A stretch of 64,000 nt of DNA from Chlorocebus sabaeus (GCF_047675955.1 NC_132928.1:47486889-47550888); one strand, 5' to 3'. Numbered from the stretch's first letter, positions 10,581 to 22,286 are shown. The notes: generated by a model not told the origin, from the sequence alone. Made by a program: numbers and translations.

Positions 10581-11702
10581 TCTGACAAATACTGTTTTCT
10601 GAAGAGCAAGCTCCATTCTGAAAGTGCTGCATTAGAGCCAACACAGAAGGACTGGACCCCGGCCTAATGCTCCACCCCATGTAAATCCACCCAGGCACAT
10701 GCCCAGCTACTGAACCCTTTGGTTTTCTGCCACATCTGGTCATCTGATTGCACGCCTTGAGAGCTGGACCCCTGGGATGGTTTGGCTCTGCCTTTCGGAC
10801 ACAAAGGCACTAGGCCAGGCACAGCATCTAATGTGCCCAGCAGGTGCCTTCTTCCAGCAACACTGTAGGTAGTCTAATTTGGAGGAAGAATGGGAGCCCA
10901 GCCACTCTATGGCCAAAGACTAGAGATAGGCCCTGGGCCAGTCACTGCTCAGGCCTTGGATTTTGAAAACCCACTCTGCCACTCCTCTCTCCTGGAGGGG
11001 AACTCCCCCCTAGGCTGGAAACTTAAAGAGTAGAGCTGGGGATTGTGAGGCTGGGTGAATGACAGCCCTGGAACTGGGCCTGTGAGTCAGGAGACTCAGA
11101 GTGGGGCCCAACATTGTTGTGCTCAGTTGAGAATTATCATCTGACTCCCATACTGGGGATGCTGATAAGGCCCTTAACCTGCTAGTGGGAGTGGTGAGAG
11201 GCTTCCTGCACTGCTGATAATTTGGACAGAGGTATTAAATAATTGAATTACAAAATGCAGCTGATGATACAGATGCTAAAACACTTAATTTGTCTTTTTA
11301 AAGCAAGCTCCAATATCATTATTAAGTGGACTCTCCTCTCTGCTCCCCACCTTACACAGCTGGCTTGGAGATTTGACCCATCTTACACACTCTTTCTCAA
11401 TCTGCCATCAAGCTCTAATAGGGAGCATTTCTTTAGCAGATACCCATGCAGCTAATACAATTAAAGGTCTATTAGAAAAAAAACAAAAACTCTTTTCTAA
11501 AGCCTGGGTGTGACCCATTTATTTAAGATAAGAGGGGGTACTCAACTTCTGTTGGGTGTGAGTGGAAGATGCAGGGTTTATATAAGTATGACTCCTTGGG
11601 CAACGACTAAAATTCAGCTGTCTCCACCGTCATCACCAGCAAAGACATAAAAACACATGAGAAACCCTGCCACATAGATTGCTTACAGGCTGGCCAGGCA
11701 GA
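10581..11702. other. Unassigned low-repeat DNA
   Basis: No repeat or gene is recognised over about 1.1 kb. The section 11225-11460 is AT-rich but compositionally complex, containing E-box-like cagctg, homeobox-type TAAT sites and a GATA-type site. It is treated as a candidate conserved element under findings only. Confidence 0.45.
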
Positions 11703-11710
11703 TAGATTCT

Positions 11711-12013
11711 TTTGTTTTGTTTTGTTTTGTTTTCAAGATGGAGTCTAATTCTGTTGCCCAGGCTGTAGTGCAGTGACGTAATCTCGGCTCACTGCAACCT
11801 CCGCCACCTGGGTTCAAGTGATTCTCCTGCCTCAGCCTTCTGAGTAGCTGGGATTACAGGCGCGTGCTACCACGCCCGGCAATTTTTGTATTTTTAGTAG
11901 AGACGGGGTTTCACCATGTTGGTCAGGCTGGTCTCGAACTCCTGACCTCGTGCTCTCCCTGCCTCAGCCTCCCAAAGTACTGGGGTTACAGGTGCGAGTC
12001 ACCGCGCCCAGCC
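11711..12013 (-). mobile_element. Alu element
   Basis: Minus-strand Alu with a (TTTTG)n tail, flanked by tagattct at 11703-11710 and 12014-12021. Confidence 0.95.
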
Positions 12014-12021
12014 TAGATTCT

Positions 12022-12424
12022 AAGCAATGTCTTTAACTAGAGCTACTGTTAAAGTTGCTTTTTTGTTTTACTTGAGCTAAAAATCCTTTTATAAGTAATA
12101 CCATAGTCATCAAAAGACTAGGATAAAAAAAATTAAATCCCTGCTCACCGTGAATATATTTCCAAGCAACATCCAAAGTAACAATCTTTTCTGCAATAAT
12201 AATGTTGTGATGGTATAATACTTTCACCAGCCTTATCTACTGTGATCCTTATGATAACTCATATGAGGTAAATTAACCCAGTTTTACCATTCTCAGTTTC
12301 CAGCGTGGATCAAAACCATGCAATATGCTGTTGAAACATGTGCCTTTAAAAAAAAAAAAAACTCCGGACATGGTACTGGGCCAGAAACTGTGATAGAAGC
12401 AGGATGCCTGCCCATGTGACACAT
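12022..12424 (+). repeat. Mostly unassigned; probable MIR fragment about 12228-12300
   Basis: The phrase ctcatatgaggtaaattaac followed by gttttaccattctca fits the MIR core on the plus strand. An A13 run lies at 12348-12360. No gene is visible. Confidence 0.4.
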
Positions 12425-12436
12425 CAGACTGCTCTT

Positions 12437-12732
12437 TTTTTTTTTTTTTTCTGAGATGGGGCCTCACTCTGTCACCCAGGCTGAAGTGCAGTGGCATAGT
12501 CACCACTCACTGCAGCCTTGACCTCCTGGGCTAAAGCGATCCTCCCACCTCATCCTTCAGAGTAGCTGGGACTACAGGCACACACAACCATGCCTGGCTA
12601 ATTTTTAATTTAAAAAGAGACAAGAGTCTCACTATGTTGCTCAGGCTGGTCTCTAGCTCCTGGGCTCAAGGGATCCTCCCACCTTGGCCTCCCATAGTGC
12701 TGGAATTACAGGTGTGCGTTACTGCACCTGGT
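12437..12732 (-). mobile_element. AluJ-like element
   Basis: A diverged two-arm Alu with J-type features (ctgcagccttgacctcctgg). It is flanked by imperfect copies cagactgctctt (12425-12436) and cagaactactctt (12733-12745). Confidence 0.92.
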
Positions 12733-12745
12733 CAGAACTACTCTT

Positions 12746-13583
12746 CTTGAACTGGGTCCTGTCATATCCATCAGTCATAACGTCAGATGGGCCCAGCAAA
12801 ATTCATTATACAATAGAAGTAAGTGGTATACACTTGGAACTGAGCAAAGCAGGAAGAGGGCACAGCAGGCTACACAGCAGAGCTCAGACTCCTGGCACCC
12901 ACCACTGTTACACTGGCACCCATCCCTTTTCTAACACCCATGGCTATATGGGCAATTCTTAACCAACAGCTAAAGGAGGATCAAGAAGTCCAAGCTTGCT
13001 TTAGGGATGGGTTGGCTTGGTATTCGTGTGCAAGTTGAATGTTGATGACAGCTGCACTTAGTGTCACTCAGGCCTGACCTTGAAAAAGACAGGGGCAAGA
13101 GAAAATCCTCTCAGTGAACAGAGCTTTGAACAATGCACATGCCTATCCACTTTGTCTGGAAAGAGAAGTGGTTCGAGGTTAGAATATATGTAGAACTGTG
13201 TACTGGAGTATAACTCAGTCAGAGGTTTGGGATTTTATTTTCCAAAAAATGACTCTTGCCCCCTGGGGCAGCTTCCCTTAGCCCCAGGACTGGCCTGGCT
13301 CCTCTCTGGGGTCCTTGCTGTACTCAGAGGGCCCCCTCATAGGGTTATGTGACCCACTCTTTCTAGGGAGCTAATGGACCATGATGGCCTAGAGTCCATA
13401 GCTCATATAGAGAACATGTCACAGATACTTTCTGAAACTCTATCTCCAGCTCTGGGTTAGGGCCCCTCCTGGCACAGACTTCTGAGAAGCTTGAATAAGG
13501 CCCTGTCATTTTCTATACCGAAATTAGCTAAGAACAATACAGATCTAATGCAAACATATTTAGAGGCATGTGGAAAGTAGGTT
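12746..13583. other. Unassigned DNA
   Basis: Over 800 bases without a named repeat or gene. The 92-codon frame ending near 12962 starts inside the preceding Alu and is not supported. Confidence 0.45.
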
Positions 13584-13598
13584 TAAATTTGCATTTAT

Positions 13599-13910
13599 TT
13601 ATTCATTTTTAAGTTTTATTATATTTTTTTAGATGGGACTCACTGTGTTGCCCAGGCTGGAGTCCAGTGGCGTGATCTCAGCTCACTGCAGCCTCCTCCT
13701 TCCAGGTTCAAGCGATTCTTGTGCCTCAGCCTCCTAAGTAGCTGGGATTACAGGCACCTGCCACTACACCTAGCTAATTTTTGTATTTTTAGTAGAGATG
13801 TGACTTCACCGTGTTGGTGAGTTTGGTCTTGAACTCCTGGCCTCAAGTGATTCATCCACTTTGGCCTCCCAAAGTGCTGGGATTACAGGCATGAGCCACC
13901 ATGCCCGGCC
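13599..13910 (-). mobile_element. Alu element
   Basis: Minus-strand Alu with a perfect 15-base target duplication, taaatttgcatttat, at 13584-13598 and 13911-13925. Confidence 0.95.
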
Positions 13911-13925
13911 TAAATTTGCATTTAT

Positions 13926-14330
13926 AACAGTCTGGTAGAGCTTTGTGGTGAGAAGGAGAAGGAGATTTCTCAATTAGCCACTTGATTAGTGATATAACTT
14001 AAATATTTCAGATTGCAGTTTAGCTCACAGATTAAGGGAGAATGAAAAACCATGCTGAGATCTTTCAAGAAATTAATCAACAAGCGCCATTTCTTTATCA
14101 TGGAAAGACTGGCCTGGGAAAGCCCTGACTCTTTCCTCTTCTGGTTCTGCAGCTTCCTCAACATCACCAAGCTACCAGGAAAGCATAATATAAAAAAGGG
14201 CTCATCCTGAAGGATGATATCCTTGTTGCCATGAATTCTTATAACATTAAACTGGCAAACAAATGCAAGAATCATGATTATGATGATAGTAGTAATATTT
14301 TAAAGTAATACTATAAGGTAAAATTGTTAT
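13926..14330. other. Unassigned DNA
   Basis: No gene or named repeat. A minus-strand frame of about 100 codons has no recognisable domain. Confidence 0.45.
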
Positions 14331-14479
14331 CTGTGGTTTTCGGCCTTTACTTTATATAAGAAACACTTGGGGAGATTTAAAAGGCACAACTGGCCTCTAT
14401 TTCCTGAGATTCAGAATCAGTTGCTGTGGAGAGAAGAGCTAGGTGTCTATATTTTGTTTCTTTAATTGATAAATAATAG

Positions 14480-15486
14480 TGTTAGCAGCAGATCCGTACA
14501 GATCTGCAGCAACCTCAATTCCCTTTTTTTTTTTTTTTTTTTTTTTGAGATGGAATCTCACTTTGTTGCCCAGGTTGGAGGGCAGTGGCGTGATCTCGGC
14601 TCACTGTAACCTCCACCTCCCAGGTTCAAGCAATTCCCTGCCTCAGCCTCCTGAGTAGTTGGGATTACAGGCACCTGCCACCATGCCCGGCTAATTTTTG
14701 TATTTTTAGTAGAGACGGGGTTTCACCATCTTGGCCAGGCTAGTCTTGAACTCCTGACCTCGTGATCCACCCACCTCAGCCTCTCAAAGTGCTGGGATTA
14801 CAGGTGTGAGCCACTGTACCGGGCCAGCAACCTCAGTTCTTGCCTCCTCAGAAAAAAGAATTCAACCCAGGGGCATAAGGCAGAGGGAGAGACCGAGACA
14901 AGTTATACAGCAGGAGTGAAAGTTTATCAAAAAGTTTTAGAGCAGGAATGAAGAAAATAGAGTACACTTGGAAGAGGGCCAAGTGGGTGACTTGAGAGAT
15001 CAAGTGCGCAATTTGACCTTCAACTTGGTGTTTTCTGTGCTAGCAGGCTTCCCGGGTTGTGTTACGTCTCTTCTGATTCTTCCCTTGGGGTGGGCTGTTG
15101 GCATGTGCAGTGGCCTGCTAGCACTTGGGAGGGGCCACATGCACAGTGTGTTTATTGGAGTTGTACATATGCTCACTTGAGGCTCTCTTCCCTTACCAGT
15201 TGGGTGTTCTAGAAGAAGGTCATATACCAGTTAAACTCTGCCATTTTGCCCCTGAGTGTGCATGCTTGAGCCCACTCGCCCACCTCCTGAGATCTTATCA
15301 GGAAGCTGCTGCTCACCAGTTTCAGGTGTTTCCTATCTATTGGGAGACACTGGCTGCAACCAATTATTATTGGTTTAGCCACCACCTGACCGTCACCTGA
15401 TGGTCACCTGACATTCCTGGTGCAGGGGGAAGTGAGGGGGCACCTTCTCCTGCCCTTCTCATGTCTAACTACCTACTGCTATAACA
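14480..15486 (-). mobile_element. Solo ERV LTR (probably ERV1) inserted in the L1 3' UTR
   Basis: On the minus strand it begins TGTTATAGCAG and ends GCTGCTAACA, the TG...CA ends expected of an LTR. A 4-base duplication, atag, lies at 14476-14479 and 15487-15490; 4 bases fits class I (gamma-like) ERVs. A polyadenylation signal AATAAA lies on the minus strand near 15151. No internal viral sequence is present. About 700 bases of LTR remain after removing the Alu. I cannot name the subfamily. Confidence 0.75.
14521..14824 (-). mobile_element. Alu inserted in the ERV LTR
   Basis: Flanked by cagcaacctcaRtt at 14507-14520 and 14825-14838 (one mismatch). Full-length, with a long T-run. Confidence 0.95.
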
Positions 15487-16286
15487 ATAGTTGAATAGTT
15501 GTACATGTAATTTTGGGGACCACGTGATATTCTGATACCTGTACACAATGCGTAATGAGCAAGTCAGTGTATTTGGGATGTCTGTCACCGCAAATAGTTT
15601 TCTTTGGGTTGGGACCTTTATAATTCTTCTATTTTGAAATATATAATAAATTATGGTAACTATAATCACCCTACTGTACTATCAAATACCAGAAGTTATC
15701 CCCCATAATTGTATATTTGTACCCCTTAACCATCTTCTCTTTATTTCCCCTCTGCTTTCCTTTCTGGCCTCTGGTAACCATGATTCTACTCTCTACCTCT
15801 ATCAGATCCACTTTTTTAGCCCTTACATATGAATGAAAACATGCGATATTTGTCTTTCTGTGCCTGGCTTATTTCGCATAACATAATGACTTCCAGTTCC
15901 ATCTGTGTTGCTGCAAGTGACAGGATTGCATTCTTTTTTATGGCTGCATAATATTTCATTGTGTATATCTGCCATATTTCCTTTATCCATTTATCCATTG
16001 ATGGACGCAGGTTGATTCCATATCTTGGTTCTTGTGAATAGTGCTGCAATAAATATGGGAGTGCACATATGGCTTTGATATACTGATTTCCATTCTTTTG
16101 GATATATACCCAGAAGTGGGATTGCTGAATCATATGGTAATTCTATTTTTAGTTTTTTGAGAAATCTCCATGCTGTTTTCTATATGGCTATATTACCATA
16201 CATTCCCACCAACAGCGTACAAGGGTTCCTCTTTCTCTGCATCCTTACCAGCATTTGTCACTGTTTATTTTCCTTTATTTATTTTT

Positions 16287-16588
16287 TAACTTTATTTATT
16301 AATATTAATTATTTTTTTGACAGCTCTCACTCTGTAGCCCAGGATGAGTGCAGTGGCGTGAACACGGCTCACTGCATCCTTGACCTTCCAGGCTCAAGCC
16401 TTTCTTCTGCCTCAGCCACCTGAGTAGCTGGGAATACAGGCACACACCACCATGTCCTGCTAAGTTTTTATAGAAACAGGGTTTTGTCATATTGCCCAGG
16501 GTGGTCTTGAACTCCTGGACTCAAGTGATCCACCCACCTTGGCCTCCCAAAGTGTTGGAATTATAGGCATGAGCCACCACACCTGGAA
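16287..16588 (-). mobile_element. AluJ-like element in the L1
   Basis: A diverged two-arm Alu with a T-rich tail (about 16287-16318) and the end gagccaccacacctgga. It lies inside the L1 ORF2 relic. Confidence 0.85.
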
Positions 16589-16589
16589 T

Positions 16590-16749
16590 ATTTTATTGTT
16601 TTAGAGACAGGGTCTACTTCTATTGCAAGGCTGAAGTGCAGTAATGCAATCATAGCTGACTGCAGCCTCAAATTCCTGGCCTCAAGTGATCCTCCTGCCT
16701 TGACCTCCCAAAGCACTGGGATTATAGATATGAGATACCATGCCAGGCC
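16590..16749 (-). mobile_element. FLAM-type free left Alu monomer
   Basis: A single arm with the FLAM-like stretch caatcatagctgactgcagc, cctcaaattcctggcctcaa and its own T-rich end, directly abutting the preceding AluJ. L1 sequence resumes at about 16750. Confidence 0.75.
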
Positions 16750-17549
16750 TATTTTTTGTCTTTTTGAAATAGTCATTCTAACTGGAATAAAATTATATCT
16801 CATTGTGGTTTTGATTTGCATTTCCCTAATGATTGATGTTGGGCATTTTTAAATATACCTGTTGGCCATTTGTATGTCTTCTTTTGAGAAATGTCTATTC
16901 AGGTCTTTTGCCCATTTTCAAATTGGATTATTTGTCTTTTGCTATTGAGTTGTTTGAGTTCCTTCTGTATTCTGGTTACAAATCCCTCGTCGGATGGATG
17001 GTTTGCAAATAAGGATTTTCTCCCATTCTGTAGGTTGTCTTTTTGCTTTGTTGATTGTTTCCATTGTTGTGCAGAAGCTTTTTAGCTTGATGTAATCTCA
17101 TTTGTCTATTTTTGCTTTTGTTGCCTGTGCTTCTGAGGCCTTATGCAGATAAATATTTGCTCAAACCAGTGTCCCATACCATCTCCCCGGTGTTTTTCTT
17201 TTAGTTGTTTTATAGTTTAAGGTCCTACACTTAAGTCTTTAATCCATTTTGAGTTGATTTTTGTATATGGTAAAAATGAAGATCTAGTTTCATTTTTCTG
17301 CATATGGATATCCAGTTTTCCCAGAACCATTTATTAATGAGGCCATTCTTTCTCCAATGTTCTTGGGGCTTTTGTCAAAAATGAGTTGGCTGTAAGTGCA
17401 TGGATTTATTTCTGGGTTCTCTATTCTGTTCCGTTGGTCTACGTGTCTGTTTTTATGCCGGGACCATGCTGTTCTTGTTACTATAAGGTATCTGTCTTTT
17501 TAAAAAGCCCACAGAAAATTTAATGTGCAGTCTAGGTGGGAAACCACTG

Positions 17550-17914
17550 AACCAGACCTTTACCTATTACTAGGTGATTCCTGTCCCCATAGAAGAAAAT
17601 ACACTGGTTGTGACTGGGGATGAGGTGGGAGGCAAAGATACAAAAACCATCAGAAAGAGGCTCTACAGAAACCAGATAAATGAAGGCATATTTTCAGTGA
17701 CACCCTGTTAGTCTCCATATTCAACAAAGATCCTGTGAACCTTTCAACCCACACTATTGTATAAAATCCACATTTCAAGCATTAATGCCAAATTGTTTAT
17801 TAATAGACTGTAAAAGTAAGGCTATTGTTTAAAAAATTTCTTTGATTTGAGTTTCTTAAATGGGCAAGAAAATTTCCTATTAGAGCTTTGTTCTGTTTCT
17901 TACATCAATGAGTT
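17550..17914. other. Unassigned DNA
   Basis: No gene or named repeat between the nested MER5A and a MIR. Confidence 0.45.
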
Positions 17915-18058
17915 AGTGAGTCATTTAACCGAAATTCTTTTTTATCTTTAAAACAGAGATAATGATTATTTTAATAACTTGAAAGGTAGTCGTGAGGCTA
18001 AATTATACAAAGGCACTTTTCAAAGAGCTAAACATTGATATGTAGTACTATTGTTATT
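17915..18058 (-). mobile_element. MIR SINE fragment
   Basis: gagtcatttaaccgaaattc, a decayed core (aaaacagagataatgatta) and the end aaagagctaaacattgatat follow a minus-strand MIR with many changes. Confidence 0.6.
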
Positions 18059-18779
18059 TACTATTATTTCATTACATTTTCACTCCACATATGACTTGAC
18101 TCAGTGGGCCTTAGTCTTGTTTTTCAAAAGGAGAATTTGGGAAATTACTCTTGTTATTATAATCTGTCTTCTTAGTGTCCTTATTTTTATTTTGGTTAAC
18201 ATCCTCAGTAGCAAAAAAACTGGCAGAAGTGCTAAATAGGTGACCCCCACCAAGTGACTCACAAAGGCAAAGTATTGTAAAGGGTTCTTCTCTCCTAGGT
18301 TATTTAATAGTACTTTTTCTGACCCCATCTCTACTCTCATATTATATAAATACCCATTTGAAGGCCCATGGAAAAGTCAGTGATTTTAGTGCACATGATC
18401 ACAATAACAGAGCTGTCCACAGAGGGCTGTTGTCAGCACAGAGTGAGAAGGTGAATACGAAAACACTTGGTAAACTATGAGGTGCTGGACATGGCGGCAA
18501 TGGTGGTGGTGATGATGATGGAGATGATGGTGTTAATGACAGTGACAAACACCAGTTTGCTAATCCTGCATAAATATGTAGGAACATGAACTACTGGTCC
18601 CCACTAGACTAATAGGTGTACCAGGGAGATAGGACAGCCTCAGTAAAAAGGATAAATCCTGTGGAGTGAAGTCAAGGACTGACCAGCTCTGACGACGATA
18701 GTTCTAGGTCTCCACCCCATCCCTCTCCAGTCTAGGAAATGCCAAACAACTTCTATAGCAGTCTTCATTGGGTTTTCTT
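18059..18779. other. Unassigned; possible MIR relic near 18420-18495 and a short (TGG/GAT) repeat
   Basis: The phrase gggctgttgtcagcacagag, then acttggtaaactatgaggtg, weakly suggests MIR on the minus strand. A tggtggtggtgatgatgatgg microsatellite-like stretch lies at about 18502-18522. No gene is visible. Confidence 0.35.
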
Positions 18780-18792
18780 CTGCATGTTACTG

Positions 18793-19107
18793 GTTTTTGT
18801 TGTTGTTGTTTGTTTGTTTGTTTTTTGAGATGGAGTCTGGCTCTGTCGCCCAGACTGGAGTGCAGTGGCAAGATTTCAGCTCACTGCAAGCTCTGCCTCC
18901 TGGGTTCATGCCATTCTCCTGCCTCAGCCTCCCGAGTAGCTGGGACTACAGGTGCCTGCCACCACGCCCGGCTAATTTTTTGTATTTTTAGTGGAGACGG
19001 GGTTTCACCCTGTTAGCCAAGATGGTCTCGATCTCCTGACCTTGTGATCCACCCGCCTCGGCCTCCCAAAGTGCTAGGATTACAGGCGTGAGCCACCGCT
19101 CCTGGCC
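18793..19107 (-). mobile_element. AluY-like element, first of a tandem pair
   Basis: Y-type signatures (gcaagctctgcctcctgggt, gttagccaagatggtctcga) and a TTG/TTTG-rich tail. It abuts a second Alu whose T-run begins immediately at its 5' end, so it probably inserted into that A-tail. Confidence 0.9.
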
Positions 19108-19424
19108 TTTTTTTTTCTTTCTTTCTTTTTTTTTTTTTTTTTTGTGAGTTGGAGTCTTGCTCTATCACCAGGCTGGAGTGCAGTGGTGCGATCTTGGCTC
19201 ATTGCAACCTCTGCCTCCCGGGTTCAAGCAATTCTCCTGCCTCAGCCTCCCTAGTAGCTGAGATTACAGGTATGCGCCACCACTCCCGGCTTATAATTTT
19301 TGTATTTTTTGTAGAGACAGGGTTTCACCATGTTGGCCAGGATGGTCTCAATCTCCTGACCTAGTGATCTGCCTGCCTCAGCCTCCCAAGTGCTGGGATT
19401 ACAGGCATGAGTCACCACCCAGAA
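19108..19424 (-). mobile_element. AluS-like element, second of a tandem pair
   Basis: Full two-arm Alu with a T/C-rich tail. The pair as a whole is flanked by ctgcatgtt at 18780-18788 and 19429-19437, which fits the original insertion of this older member. Confidence 0.92.
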
Positions 19425-19437
19425 ACACTGCATGTTT

Positions 19438-20027
19438 CTTCTTAGTTCACTAGAAGTTTCATTATACATGTCTCTTGCTTAACTAAGCTCCTCCTCTCAC
19501 ACCATCTGGGCAGGTTCCACTCTGGAGACCTCAGGATGGGACGCAAACATTGTCAAAGGGCGGAGTGCAGGAAGGCAGGAGCTGCGGTGAAGATCTGTTT
19601 ACTGATCCTCAGGAAAGGTTCATGAATTCCTTGTTCTTACCACCAACTGACTGCTCATTCTCTAACAGCTAAGTGCTCATAAGAGAGCCGCACTTTTGAG
19701 AGGAAATCTGTGGGCTAAGACTAAAAGCCAGGATGCTTGTTCTGAGTCAGAAACTAACTTTCAATGTGACTTGGAGGAAATTAGTCTTAGGTTTCTCGCT
19801 TGGTAAATGGGAATAACAGTACCTATCTTTCAGAAGTTATAACCTGGATGTTTATAGGTTGAAATTTTGTTTACACTTGTATTTTAAGATTTTTAAAAAA
19901 TGCTTTAAGCAGGACATATACTCAGACACAAACCTCATCATTCACTTCCTGTTGTTTTCCCAAAGTATTGTCTAATTCAAAGCTTTAGTGAGGGGATACC
20001 TTGAGGTAATAAATGGAATGCCCAGGG
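19438..20027 (-). repeat. Unassigned DNA with a MIR fragment at about 19745-19845
   Basis: The MIR part shows atgtgacttggaggaaatta, ctcgcttggtaaatgggaat and aacagtacctatctttcaga in minus-strand MIR order. The flanks are not recognised. Confidence 0.6.
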
Positions 20028-20200
20028 GTTCATTCACTCCTCTAGCAAACATTTCACTGCTTACTAAATCCCGGAACCTCACCCAGTGAGGCCCTGGGGT
20101 TGCCGGGAGGAATGAGATGCCATGGCCACCCTGGGGGAGTTTCCAGTTTTGTGGGAGAAGGCAGACACAGAAAAGCACTGGAAATAGCAAACTAACGCAG
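20028..20200 (-). mobile_element. Degenerate L2 3'-end fragment
   Basis: cattcactcctctagcaaac through gaggccctggggttgccggg to tgtgggagaaggcagacaca follows the minus-strand L2 3' end at low identity. Confidence 0.5.
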
Positions 20201-20204
20201 GAAA

Positions 20205-20470
20205 GAAAACCAAACACCTCAAGTTCTCACTAATAAGTGGGAGCTAAATGATGGGAATTCATGAGCACAAAGAGGGGAACAACAGACACTAGGGTCTACT
20301 AGAGGTGGAGAGTGGGAGGAGGGAAGGAGCGGAAAAGGTAACTATGGGGTACAGGGCTTAATACTGGGTGATGAAATAACCTGTACAACAAACCCCCATG
20401 CCACGAGTTTAGTTATATAACAAACCTTCACATGTACCCCTGAACCTAAAATAAAACTTAAGAAAAAAAG
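20205..20470 (+). mobile_element. L1PB-like 3' end, severely 5'-truncated
   Basis: Typical L1P 3' UTR: caagttctcactaataagtg, aaaggggtacagggc-like central blocks, then catgtacccctgaacctaaa and ataaaacttaag followed by A-rich sequence. Only the last 260 bases of the element were integrated. Any target duplication is ambiguous. Confidence 0.8.
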
Positions 20471-20888
20471 TACATGCAGTTACCCCAAGTGCTCAGAGCA
20501 GGCAGCTGCAATTCCATTTTTGTTTGAAGATTTAAAAGACTTCATAGGGGAACAGGGGGTGGGAAAAATTGAAAAAATTGGATTACAAACTAAACCAATG
20601 TGAAAAATTTATTAACTTTCCAAAGAAGTTCACCTGTATTTTTTTTTTTTTTTTTGCAAATATAAGAAGTATCATTATCTCTTTTTTAAATATGGGGAAA
20701 GATGGTACTAAAATTATGTGAACTATATATAGGGTCAAGACAAAGAAAATCTTGGCAGCCTAACTCCTAGTGAATGCTCTTTACATTAAACAGTGCTCCT
20801 CAATTCTTGTACCTGCCTAAAAGCTGCCTTAACTTCTTCACCTCTCCTCTCTTTCACATTTGTATATCACCCTTCTCTGGGACCTTTT
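20471..20888. other. Unassigned AT-rich DNA
   Basis: Contains a T17 run at about 20639-20655. No gene or named repeat. Confidence 0.45.
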
Positions 20889-21196
20889 TTTTTTGTGTGT
20901 GTGTGAGAGAGAGTCTTGCTCTGTCACCCAGGCTGGAGTGCAGTGGCATGATCATGACTCACTGCAGCCTCAAACTCCTGAGCTCAGGTGATCCTCCCAC
21001 CTCAGCCTCTTGGGTAGCTGGAACTACAGGTGTGTGCCACTATGTTCAGCAAATTTGTTTTTGTTATTTTGTAGAGATGGGGTCTCACTATGTTGCCCAG
21101 GCTGGTCTCAAGTTGTCTCAACTACTGGCTCAAGTGATCCTCCCACCTCGGCATCCCAAAGTTTTGGGATTATAGGTACGAGCCGCTGTGCCCAGC
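20889..21196 (-). mobile_element. AluJ-like element
   Basis: Diverged minus-strand Alu with J-type wording (catgatcatgactcactgca) and a tail that has mutated to T-run plus (GT)n and (GA)n. Confidence 0.9.
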
Positions 21197-21573
21197 TTCC
21201 TCTCTTTTTTTCCCCATGCAGATGTGGCCCAAGTTGTGCCTTTGTTCTCCCAACTCCATCACCTTCCTTTGACTCCCTCTGGGTATTCCTTTCAGGCTAA
21301 GCAGGTGGCTGGCTGTGAAGTCAGGGAAAACAGTCACTCTCTCTAGCATCACAGCTAGTGGGGGCCTATGACCATCCCACACTGGTCTTATCTCTGAGAA
21401 TTCTTCTGAGAAGTCCCATAGCTTCAGTAGCAGGTTTGACTGACTCAAGGGACGATTCTTTTGTTTCTTTAGGTCTCAGTGGCTCCTCTCCCAAAAGAAC
21501 TTACATTGGATGGAGAAAGCAGAATCATCTCTACCTTGAGTGACCATTCCCGACTCTAGAGAGTGACTTGATG
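21197..21573. other. Unassigned DNA
   Basis: No gene or named repeat recognised. Confidence 0.45.
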
Positions 21574-21588
21574 TCATTCCTTCTTCTT

Positions 21589-21889
21589 CCTTTTCTTTTT
21601 TTTTTTTTTGACAGAGTCTTGCTCTGTTGCCCAGGCTGGAGTGCAATGGCGTGATCTCGGCTCACTGCAACCTATGCCTCCTGGGTTCAAGCAATTCTTG
21701 CGCCTCAGCCTCCAGAGTAGCTGGGATTACAGGTGTGCACCACCACACCCAGCTAAGTTTTGTATTTTTAGTAGAGACAGGGTTTCACCATGTTCGCCAG
21801 GCTGGTCTCAAACTCCTGACCTCAAGTGATTCTCCCTCCTCAGCCTCCCAAACTGTTGGGATTACAGGCATGAGCCACCGTGCCCAGCC
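21589..21889 (-). mobile_element. AluS-like element
   Basis: Flanked by tcattcctKcttctt (21574-21588 and 21890-21904, one mismatch), with full length and a T-run tail. The 155-codon frame across it is an Alu antisense frame. Confidence 0.95.
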
Positions 21890-21904
21890 TCATTCCTGCT
21901 TCTT

Positions 21905-22272
21905 GAGGGAGACTTTCAATATACTCTGCACAAGCTTCCCATCCTATTTATATATCACTTCTGAAAATTGGCTCCTAAAAGAAGCCAGCCAGTCGTGTTG
22001 CATGGTGTTTTTTCTGCATGGCCTAGCATGCCAAGTAGCAAGCCATACCTGCAGGCCAAATCTGGCCCACTGCCTGTTACGATGCAACCCATGAGCTTTG
22101 AATGGTTTTTACCTTTTGGAATGGTTGAAAATAATCAAAAGAACTATAGTATTTAATGATGTGAAAATTATATAAATTCAAATTTCAGTGTTCCTAAAGT
22201 TTTGAATGTCATCAATAAAAGTTTGTGGAAATTTGTTTTCTCCCTTGCTATATAAGTATTTAAAGAATCTCT
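21905..22272. other. Unassigned DNA
   Basis: No gene or named repeat recognised. Confidence 0.45.
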
Positions 22273-22286
22273 TTGATTTTGTTTCT

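Larger units (their letters stand above)
14456..17485 (-). mobile_element. 5'-truncated L1 (L1MA/L1PB-like), itself carrying three insertions
   Basis: Minus-strand L1 covering the C-terminal part of ORF2 and the 3' UTR, about 1.5 kb of L1 sequence. It has the imperfect target duplication aggtRtctRtMttt at 14441-14455 and 17486-17500. Its 3' UTR is interrupted by an ERV LTR and its ORF2 part by two Alu-family elements. ORF2 is broken throughout. Confidence 0.85.
14331..17549 (+). mobile_element. MER5A-like hAT transposon relic split by an L1
   Basis: The left half (14331-14455) holds gaaacacttggggagattta and gagattcagaatcagttgct. The right half (17486-17549) holds ctttttaaaaagcccacaga, taatgtgcagtctaggtggg and the terminal aaaccactg. 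Joined across the L1 they give one MER5A-like element. The direct repeats at the split (14441-14455 and 17486-17500) are the L1 target duplication. Confidence 0.8.

Noticed and set aside
21627..22094. 155-codon open frame
   Set aside because: The frame is an Alu antisense frame read into flanking DNA.
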